The translations under genes were made by a program, and so were the position numbers. A stretch of DNA of 64,000 bases from Zygosaccharomyces rouxii (Eukaryota; Ascomycota; Saccharomycetes; Saccharomycetales; Saccharomycetaceae). The notes under the pieces are model-generated. The model was not told the origin of the DNA. It did not search any database and saw only the letters and a program-made list of their open reading frames with translations. The stretch lies in contig NC_012994.1 in the NCBI RefSeq assembly GCF_000026365.1, positions 620,001 to 684,000 on the forward strand, read 5' to 3'. Shown piece after piece: positions 56,812-64,000 of the stretch (position 1 is the first letter of the stretch; each line of letters starts with the position of its first letter).

Positions 56812-58433
56812 CTTTACAGTTTATTCGATTGTGTATCTTTTGAGATGTAAAGACTATCCTTGATGGGCCCTAATTTCTCAAACAACTGCTCCTTTAAATG
56901 TTCCTTTAGTTAGATACACGTCTATACGTTTATTATAAACAAAGATGGCGGTGAATTTCCAATGGAGTGCCAGACGGGCAAAATTCGATCGTGCTCGGTG
57001 ATTGTTTGGGGAAGCGAAAAAAATGTGGGAAGAAGAATGTCCGCCAAGATCCCTGGAGGGTCTCGGACAGTGTCCAGAGGACTTCTAAGGCGGGTAATCT
57101 TTTTTTTCTCTTTTACATTTTCAATACAACAATACTTACTGATACGTTTAGCTTCCGCAACACTGCATTAGCGCATTCGAAGCGTTTCATATTATTGTTT
57201 CATTTGTGCGTTCCTCATATCTTGTGATTTTGTAGTTCCACCATTTTGTAATGGTAAGTAATGCGTTTGCAGGGAGTATAATGACCGTAGATTAAATGTA
57301 GCAGGTCTTTGAACGCCCTTAAGATCTTATTGTGCCATTCTTGAAATTTGACCAGCATTGGCCTGGCTTAACTTGGGGTTAGCTTTGAGCTTGGACGCGA
57401 GCATTCGTTCTTCGTTCCAGTCATATTAATGTCTTTATATATTTCATCTGTTGGATTTAACCCATTTGTTGGGAACGTGGTTCGATTGCAAGCGAGATCA
57501 AGGAGCTATACTCAACACAAGGTCAATTTAATCCAACATCGAGGTTGCGCCATCGATAGTCAAAACAACGCCAAACGACGTGTTAATATTTGCAAACACG
57601 TGTAGACTTGCAGGGCTCGAGAACATAATGAAGGCCCGTTTTACTGCAGTTGTGTAATGAAGTCCAGAATATTGTATGCAAGGAATCTTGGGATACACGT
57701 GAAATACACGTGGGCATATGATACGACAAACTGATCTACGTCAGGCGTAAATCACCTTTTTACTGCAATCAATCAAAGGGAGGTGGGCTCAGAGCATTGA
57801 GGATTACAAGTTTCTAATTAGTATCTGTTGCCAGCACAGCATGCTTGTGGATTTACAAGGAGCCATAAAAAGATCGTAACTTGAGGAGTTTTCCATGGAA
57901 ATGGCGGGACAACGTTGCAAGAACGGGAGGGATAGATTTCGAGGCAGCGCTCGAAGATAGATAGAATGTTCTTAACAGCTAAGAATAAGCACCCGATCTA
58001 CCTGAACCACACTGCATAACACTTTTGAGGCTAGAATTGGTTTTCACTTCCATTTTCTTGTTCTTTTCAACTGATAAGCATCATATATCACGAACGGATG
58101 AAAAGATCGATTTGAATAATTACCTAAAAGCTTCAAAGGTAAATAATAAATGTCAAAGTCATCGTCAAAATATTGACCAGTTTACCTTATTCGGTTTATG
58201 GGCACATGCATTGCTGATACATTACTTTACTTGAGGAGGCCATGGAATAGTACAGCGATATGCTCAAGACTCTTTTTCTTGACCATCTAACTATTCCATT
58301 GCCTGCTTTACAAAATCTGATTCTTAGGCTTTTTTCATCATCCTTTATTGAGATCAATCATTCGCTTTCAAATTTAAATCATCCTCCTTCGTTTCAATTT
58401 TACAAGTGCTAGTCCATCATTCTTTTACATCAG
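56812..58433. other. Long divergent YPT31-FIR1 intergenic region
   Basis: This 1622-bp region is the largest gene-free stretch of the window. It contains three CACGTG motifs within 116 bp (57597-57602, 57696-57701, 57707-57712; the last two in a tandem ATACACGTG arrangement). A 9-bp inverted repeat TGTTGGATT/AATCCAACA bounds a 90-bp segment (57449-57538). No ORF here looks coding and no tRNA fold closes. It may contain a non-coding RNA, but nothing proves it. Confidence 0.4.
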
Positions 58434-61400
58434 ATGGTCGATGGACAAGATACGCTGCAGGGAGTTCATCCCATCTTAAGGAATCCCGACTTGCCGAATC
58501 CTACTGCCTCACCGACATTGATGAGTCCGAGATCTCAGGTTAGATTTTCTGTTCCTGATACAAGTTTTATGAATGAAGCTCAGGTGTCAGTCTCAGAATC
58601 TCCATCTAAGATAGTTTTCCCCAAAGGTTCTGAAGAAGATAGCGTTTATGAAACTGCGAATGAAGAGATCGGCGATGAATTTCGTAACCTGGGAAAAGAA
58701 GGGCATTTTATGGATATGCATTCAAGAGTAATGATTGACGTCCCTGAAGAAATTTGGGATTTCCACACTAGAAGACTAATAAAACATCGCAGGTCGAGAT
58801 CAACTGGTGATCAGTCTATATACAATGGTAACGCTAATGGTAATTTGGAAATGTCAAGATCGTTACAATCTATTATAGTTGATACTTTAGATTCAATGGG
58901 AAAATTTAAGGAAAAATATAGGGCAGAGAATTCTAATTCCGAAGATTCCAGTGGAATAAGTCAAGTTTCTCCTCTAAATCTACGGCGGGAAACTAATTAT
59001 GATCTTTATCTAACACCTTACTCGCCCTTAAACAATTACGATGTGCCCATACCTTTAGAGATTTCATTACCACCGTACCTATCACCAAAAAACAAGGAAA
59101 GAAAAAGAAGTAGCCTGATCTTTGATGGTAAACATTATAGTCCGTTTAATATGGACTCTTTTGAAAGCTCTGCAGAAGAAGATGTGGAGGACAGAGATCG
59201 ATTAAATGAAAGTTCCCATATGTCAGCAGATGCTGAAGAAGAAGGTTCCATAAGTGCAGATTCAATACCTTCAGCGGTACATGACATATCATTTGACGTA
59301 AGTTCTTTGCACGATGTGGATGAAGAATTAGGCATTGATCAAGATGCCAATGTTAATTTGAAAGTTCAGAGAAAAAATCTGAAAAGACAAAGTCCTTCGA
59401 AGTCATCTCCACTTACAAGGAAATCACATACCAAATCAGCTTCCAGAAATTTGAACGATCAACAAGTACCCGACTTGCCACCCACTCAAGAACCTGAAGT
59501 TGCAGATGAACCCCCATTAGATCAAGAAGGTATTGAAGAAGAGGAGAAAAATGAGCAAGAAGCGCTAGCGCCGGTGCTCAGTAAAAAATCATTGGATATT
59601 CTTGAGACACCTTCTAAACAAATTTACATTCCGGATTTCGATTCAGATCCTACACCTGCAACTTCCACTGCTGGGTCATTGAAATTTTTTGATACTTTAG
59701 ATGATCGTGAAGAAGGTCACGAAGAGGCCTTCACTACAAATCCCAATCGTGAAGTGGATATCCTCGATATGACATTCAAATTTCCCCCATTGCCTCCAAA
59801 AGAAGATGAAAGTCATGAAGAGAAAGATACTTCGAATCCCAATCGTGAAGCGCATAACCTCGATATGGCATTCAAATTTCCTCCATCTCCTCCAAAAGAA
59901 GATGCAGATTTCCTAAGGGTGGATAATTCACCGGTTGATCCTCAATTTGAGTCAAGGAGGAGTAAGTTGATGCAGCAGAAAGTCTTAACTCCTGGTGGTC
60001 GTAGACACATGCATAGTCGTAGTAGAAGCATGCATAATGTACAAGATATGTTTGCCGCTACTTCAACACCACCTACTGCTGCTCCTGCAGCCATTACTAC
60101 TACTACTAATAATAATAATAATACTGAAACTCCTAGTGGATCCCCACTGCGACAAAACTATGCCGTTCAGGAAGGTGCTGCATTATTTGAAATGGATAAA
60201 CAAAAAGAACAAATTCCTCCTAGAGAATCGCCAAGAGGGTTTGCAGAGGATGAGTACGGTCTACCAACCACACCAACACCTTTTGCAAGGTTTAATGGTG
60301 ATTTGCCCGTCACACCTTCCTCCACAGGTAGGAATAGAAGTGAGTTGGCCATGACACCAACTCCTTTTTCCAGGCGTAGACGTGGTAAGCCTGTCACTCC
60401 GACATCTTTTGAAGAACAAGTTCATGAAGTTGATATGACACCTGAATCAGAACCTTATGTTGAGCATGAAGAAGAATCTGATCCATCATCAGTCTATGAA
60501 GAGGTGCATGCCTTAAAGGAGCAGCCATCGCATGAACAGCCAGAGCCAACAAGGAACCAGGAAGACTTTGTCTCTCAAGATCAATCATCCTATAACAAGA
60601 CCGATGAGAGTCTAAAGATAATATCGGAAAAGAACCTAAATTATGACCACTTTGATTTTTCTGATGAAGTTGAAAGAGAAGTTGCCTTGTCTACACCTGT
60701 AAAACAAAAGGAACTATCACCTCCCCCAGTCAGCCCTGTCAATCCTATGACATCATTCCAATCTTTTACTAGACCTGTGATTCCGCCAGAGAATGAATAC
60801 GAAAATATCGTTTCAATGCCACCTGAGCATAACAAGATAAATTACAATTTGTTATCACCCGGGAGAAGCCTTTCAAATAATGGCAGTGAATCTTCTAAAA
60901 ATTCTCAATTTTCAAAAAATACCAATCAAAGTAGCAGAACTTCTTATCCAGCTGAACGTGAAATGATCAATCCTCTGGTTGAAAACTTGAAAAAGTCGGA
61001 TGTACCTTACTCCTTTCCATATCCTTTCGATCCTGTGTTGAATAATGCGATGAAACTCCAAAGACACTCAATGCCTGCCTTTGATATATATAATGGTAGT
61101 GCTCCTTCTTTCCGCCAACTTAATGAAGAAATATCATTTCAGGACAATGATAGGTATAAACAAGGTCTGCACCAGCAACAGCCTGATATCCCAGCTGATA
61201 AATCGGCTCAGAGAGTTTATAGCAGGCCAAAAAGTGTTATCGGACCAGGAGCCTACGTTGAAGACCAGGTGAGTTCTAATGTTGGTCCTAGATCGGAAGT
61301 CCCTAGTTGTAATCAAAGGAAGGGCCAAATGCACCATAGATCTAGGAGCTTAGAACAGTCAACCTATCCCAGGGCTCTAAACGATTACCATGGTGAGTCC

Positions 61401-62189
61401 TACCATGAACCAAAAGATCATCTTCTGTCACAAAATACTATGAGACCTAGGAGTTTTCATGCGCCACGTAGATCAATTCAATCTTTCATGGCAGATGACC
61501 TGTATGGGCCTGATGACTATAGGATGTTCGAGGATTACCAAAACGTGAATCAGCACGCCCAAGAGGATGATTCTGAGAGGCCAGCAGATGTAGTCTCGTA
61601 CCCCCATAGACTGGCACCCAGTGCTGATTTTCGTGATGTATTGGAGACACTGGATAACATGTCCCCATCTACACAGAGGTCAAAGGAATTTTCTTCGAGG
61701 GAGCCCGACCACTACACTCTTCCTGAGACTCCAGTAAGGTCAAAAAGGAATGCTGCTACTGATGAAGGTTACCGTACAGAGTATGAGGTAAGGGATGGTA
61801 AGCTAGTAGAAGTACTAGTTCTAGATGATGATTCAGATGAAAGCATTCATAACCAAAGTGAAAAAGATAGCCCATTATCTCCAAGTAAAGTTTCACAATA
61901 TAGTTCACCAAACAGGAACCATGAAGAGCTACTAAAGATGTGTGAAGATACTGCAACACATGCTAAAAAAGTTATTTTGCAACTGGTTGATGATAAAAAA
62001 ACTAAAAAAGCTGGCGGTAAGAAGAAAAAATTATCAAGGCCGCCTCCTCCGGTTACAACTAAAGAAGTAGAGCAAGTTGCGCGGTTAACTCCAAGACAAA
62101 ACAATCATCGTAGGAGTAGCTCTATAGGCCAAGAACGGTATTTGAGGAATCTACATCGAGCTATGAAGTCAAAGCCATATCCGCAATAA
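58434..62189 (+). CDS. FIR1: Fir1-like disordered cell-division/mRNA 3'-processing regulator
   Basis: The 1251-residue protein is almost wholly disordered and Ser/Pro/Glu-rich. Conserved-looking islands are PEEIWDFHTRRLIKHRRSRS (about 104-124), IVDTLDSMGKFKEKYR (about 146-162), IPLEISLPPYLSPKNKERKRSS (about 206-228), and the C-terminal TEYEVRDGKLVEVLVLDDDSDE and HEELLKMCEDTATHAKKVILQL helices. It has many S/T-P sites, including TPTPF/TPTSF repeats (about 610-650), and a 32-residue tandem duplication (428-491). Identity rests on position between YPT31 and ZRG8 (YER032W) and on character; S. cerevisiae Fir1 is 925 aa. Fir1 is linked to septation checkpoint control and 3' processing; that role here is inference. 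Confidence 0.8.
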   Translation: MVDGQDTLQGVHPILRNPDLPNPTASPTLMSPRSQVRFSVPDTSFMNEAQVSVSESPSKIVFPKGSEEDSVYETANEEIGDEFRNLGKEGHFMDMHSRVMIDVPEEIWDFHTRRLIKHRRSRSTGDQSIYNGNANGNLEMSRSLQSIIVDTLDSMGKFKEKYRAENSNSEDSSGISQVSPLNLRRETNYDLYLTPYSPLNNYDVPIPLEISLPPYLSPKNKERKRSSLIFDGKHYSPFNMDSFESSAEEDVEDRDRLNESSHMSADAEEEGSISADSIPSAVHDISFDVSSLHDVDEELGIDQDANVNLKVQRKNLKRQSPSKSSPLTRKSHTKSASRNLNDQQVPDLPPTQEPEVADEPPLDQEGIEEEEKNEQEALAPVLSKKSLDILETPSKQIYIPDFDSDPTPATSTAGSLKFFDTLDDREEGHEEAFTTNPNREVDILDMTFKFPPLPPKEDESHEEKDTSNPNREAHNLDMAFKFPPSPPKEDADFLRVDNSPVDPQFESRRSKLMQQKVLTPGGRRHMHSRSRSMHNVQDMFAATSTPPTAAPAAITTTTNNNNNTETPSGSPLRQNYAVQEGAALFEMDKQKEQIPPRESPRGFAEDEYGLPTTPTPFARFNGDLPVTPSSTGRNRSELAMTPTPFSRRRRGKPVTPTSFEEQVHEVDMTPESEPYVEHEEESDPSSVYEEVHALKEQPSHEQPEPTRNQEDFVSQDQSSYNKTDESLKIISEKNLNYDHFDFSDEVEREVALSTPVKQKELSPPPVSPVNPMTSFQSFTRPVIPPENEYENIVSMPPEHNKINYNLLSPGRSLSNNGSESSKNSQFSKNTNQSSRTSYPAEREMINPLVENLKKSDVPYSFPYPFDPVLNNAMKLQRHSMPAFDIYNGSAPSFRQLNEEISFQDNDRYKQGLHQQQPDIPADKSAQRVYSRPKSVIGPGAYVEDQVSSNVGPRSEVPSCNQRKGQMHHRSRSLEQSTYPRALNDYHGESYHEPKDHLLSQNTMRPRSFHAPRRSIQSFMADDLYGPDDYRMFEDYQNVNQHAQEDDSERPADVVSYPHRLAPSADFRDVLETLDNMSPSTQRSKEFSSREPDHYTLPETPVRSKRNAATDEGYRTEYEVRDGKLVEVLVLDDDSDESIHNQSEKDSPLSPSKVSQYSSPNRNHEELLKMCEDTATHAKKVILQLVDDKKTKKAGGKKKKLSRPPPPVTTKEVEQVARLTPRQNNHRRSSSIGQERYLRNLHRAMKSKPYPQ
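59715..59906 (+). repeat. 96-bp tandem duplication in FIR1
   Basis: Two adjacent 96-bp units (59715-59810, 59811-59906) encode 32-residue copies sharing HEE, NPNRE, LDM, FKFPP and PPKED. They have diverged at about a third of residues, so the duplication is not recent. Confidence 0.9.
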
Positions 62190-62373
62190 TTATGGAGAAG
62201 GATAATTTGCACATATGGAGATCTTTAAATATTTCTTTAGGGAATACCAAGCATTAATAATGTCTTATAATAATATTAATAGTATATGCCAGTGTCTATA
62301 AGATGCTAAAACTAATTCGTTTAATTTTGCTTTTTATTTTTATTTTGTTTTTGTTTGCCTTTTAATCCTACGA

Positions 62374-64000
62374 TCAACGAAGTGAAGGTATTTTTGGTGA
62401 ATTGTCCACTGAAGAAGAACCCTCTTGAATTGGACTCAATGACTTATCATTTATGAATCCAGGAGAGGGTTTATTCACCGAGTTATTTGGAGTAAGCGGG
62501 GCAAAATTTTCGTAGTCAGCTTTTGAAGGTGAAGTAATATAATCATCGATGGAGTCTAAGTACTGCTCACTAGTCCTTGGTGAGCGTTGATATTTATCTA
62601 TCGGTGAACGATCCCAGCCATGATTGAAAAATGTGACCGTCTTGTTTTTAATCTCTAATTTGTTTCTAGCTGGTGCATTTTCCTTCGCTGTACCCGTAGG
62701 TTGACTCGAGTAACTATGAGTACCACGAAAAGAGCCTCTCAGTGAGCGTCTTAATGAAGGTTTAGCAGGATCATCGTGTTCGGAATCAGAAAAAGTGAAA
62801 TCCTCAGGAACTGTATTAATTTCGTCCAGGTAGTCATCATCGGCCAACTTGTGCTCTTCCATATATTTATCCTCCTCCTTCTCATCAATGAAGTACAGAT
62901 TACTCATCAGTCCAGGAATTTCAGAATCTAGGTTGCTGCTCAAATCATGATATTTCAAACTTTGAGATCTCGCTGGTGGTGGAAGTGAAGGGGTTGTATT
63001 AGAAAGATGCGGTTGACTATCAAAAGGTGTAACAGAGGTGGAGGCACTATTTCCTGGAGGGGTTAAATAGATTTGAACTGGGGTTTTGGGTCTTCCTAAA
63101 GGAGATGTATGCATTTGTAAATATTTCCTCTGTTGAGAATCATCAGAGGCATTTGGAGATTCTCGATCTGGTATTGAAAAGCTTCCATCTTCTGCTGCGT
63201 TGACTTCTCCAATCAAGTCATCTTGATCCTCATCTTCATCAGATAGACCATCTTCTAAATCAAAGATGTCCGAGAAGCTTTTCACTGCCTTACTCTTTGG
63301 TAGACTAGGTTGTTTGCCGCTAAGTGCTGGAATTGAAGGTTGAACATCTAATGGTGACTGCGCACCTGGTGAGGCATGATATCTTGGAGGTTTATTGGTT
63401 GCTGGCGGCTTTATCGTAGAGGGGGATTGAAGACGTATGGAAGGCATACTCATTGTAGGTGACGATTGAATGTGAGGAGATGTTTGGAGAGGCGCCTGGG
63501 AACAAACTGTAGTAGTAGACTGTGAAGCTGACGGTGATCGCATTGTTGTATCATGATTAAATGAATCACTCGTCCTCGAATCATTTAAATTAGTTGGAGA
63601 ACTTTTTTGGTCCTTTTCAGTGCTTTCCATATGCTTCGAATGTCTTGCAGATGAAGGAACTGAACTTAACGGCCTTTTCTCATTAGATGCAAACGACTGA
63701 GCGGAAACATTGATGGTTTTAGTATCGAGTCCCAAGCCAGCCAATCCCGAATGATCAGCACCGTCTTCTTCTTCTTCATCAGATAGAGCAAACAGATCCT
63801 GATATTTTTTCACGGGTTTTGGTTCGGAGAGATGAGCATCATCTGGCGTCAAATCTTTCTTCACAACTGATTCGTTATCTGAGTTGTCACTTATACCTAA
63901 AAGATTTGAAGGAAATTCCATTTCCCCGTCTTCATCTTCAAAGCAGTTCAGATCATCATCGAAATTCTCATCTTCGTAAAGGTCATCTATGTACATTGCT
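62374..64000 (-). CDS. ZRG8: Zrg8-like protein, C-terminal part only (cut by window end)
   Basis: The frame stays open through the window edge (a GCA codon precedes the first Met at 63996), so only about the last 541 residues are seen and the start lies beyond 64000. Visible blocks are the acidic YIDDLYEDENFDDDLNCFEDE at the edge, KYQDLFALSDEEEED and KSFSDIFDLEDGLSDEDED repeats (LSDE-type acidic motifs), and the most conserved part SLKYHDLSSNLDSEIPGLMS with EINTVPEDFTFSDSE and KNKTVTFF. These match S. cerevisiae Zrg8 (1076 aa), a cytoplasmic protein tied to the Cbk1/Ssd1 polarity pathway and induced by low zinc. It is convergent with FIR1, as YER032W-YER033C. Confidence 0.92.
   Translation of the reverse strand, partial: AMYIDDLYEDENFDDDLNCFEDEDGEMEFPSNLLGISDNSDNESVVKKDLTPDDAHLSEPKPVKKYQDLFALSDEEEEDGADHSGLAGLGLDTKTINVSAQSFASNEKRPLSSVPSSARHSKHMESTEKDQKSSPTNLNDSRTSDSFNHDTTMRSPSASQSTTTVCSQAPLQTSPHIQSSPTMSMPSIRLQSPSTIKPPATNKPPRYHASPGAQSPLDVQPSIPALSGKQPSLPKSKAVKSFSDIFDLEDGLSDEDEDQDDLIGEVNAAEDGSFSIPDRESPNASDDSQQRKYLQMHTSPLGRPKTPVQIYLTPPGNSASTSVTPFDSQPHLSNTTPSLPPPARSQSLKYHDLSSNLDSEIPGLMSNLYFIDEKEEDKYMEEHKLADDDYLDEINTVPEDFTFSDSEHDDPAKPSLRRSLRGSFRGTHSYSSQPTGTAKENAPARNKLEIKNKTVTFFNHGWDRSPIDKYQRSPRTSEQYLDSIDDYITSPSKADYENFAPLTPNNSVNKPSPGFINDKSLSPIQEGSSSVDNSPKIPSLR

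Noticed and set aside
57357..57500. tRNA-like A box (TGGCTTAACTTGG, 57364) and B box (GGTTCGATTGC, 57479)
   Set aside because: The boxes are about 105 bp apart, and the putative T stem and acceptor stem do not pair, so no cloverleaf forms.
57520..57565. Short string CCAACATCGAGGTTGC resembling the antisense of a conserved mitochondrial/bacterial large-subunit rRNA segment (possible mitochondrial insertion)
   Set aside because: Only about 15 bases match a pattern I remember and flanks do not extend the match; too weak without an alignment.
1..64000. CRISPR arrays, full-length transposons, bacterial operons, viral genes
   Set aside because: No direct-repeat/spacer arrays, reverse transcriptase, integrase or viral protein is encoded in any frame read; gene order is ordinary yeast chromosome.

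Overview
The window is a gene-dense nuclear chromosome segment of a budding yeast (Saccharomycetaceae). The evidence is the AT-rich compact genes, almost no introns (the one intron found has GTATGT / TACTAAC / AAG signals), and about 25 proteins that I recognise as orthologs of S. cerevisiae genes. Gene order interleaves pairs of S. cerevisiae paralogous tracks: chrXIII (YMR185W-YMR192W) with chrXVI (YPL240C-YPL249C), then chrVII (YGL205W-YGL210W) with chrV (YER027C-YER033C). This is what a lineage that did not undergo the whole-genome duplication should show. A Zygosaccharomyces/Torulaspora-type species is my best guess, but the genus is not proven from sequence alone.

Layout. Block 1 (1-38909): RTP1, HSP90, CIN2, IQG1, YMR187C homolog, SRP68, HUT1, YPL245W homolog, RBD2, MRPS17, YPL247C homolog, GCV2, a SEO1-type transporter, SGS1, GAL4, SPG5, GYP5/GYL1. 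Every gene except SEO1 has its expected neighbour and orientation. Block 2 (39035-64000): POX1, CHC1, SPT16, GAL83/SIP2, a very short MIG2/MIG3-type repressor, SMB1, CHZ1, YPT31/32 (with an intron), FIR1, and the C-terminal half of ZRG8, cut by the window end. The join between GYP5 and POX1 (38910-39034) is a rearrangement breakpoint relative to the ancestral order, where RPL36/MRPL24 would be expected.

Functional themes are housekeeping: Hsp90 folding, tubulin folding, cytokinesis, SRP, clathrin and Golgi Rab traffic, FACT and H2A.Z chaperones, RecQ repair, glycine cleavage and peroxisomal beta-oxidation. There is also a cluster of carbon-source regulators (GAL4, Snf1 beta subunit, MIG repressor). 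Several start codons were moved to the first sensible ATG by homology (YMR187C homolog, YPL245W homolog, RBD2, SGS1, SPT16, GAL83).

Most interesting points: the YMR187C-family protein reads as a divergent RING-CH ubiquitin ligase resembling MARCH5/MITOL; the YPL245W-family protein is a DUF2075 SF1 helicase-like NTPase of possible bacterial origin; the POX1 promoter has two CGG-N17-CCG oleate-element variants plus paired Mig1/Adr1-type sites; a perfect 26-bp palindrome of two inverted ARCCCTAA motifs sits just upstream of the SPG5 TATA box; and YPT31 contains an intron.
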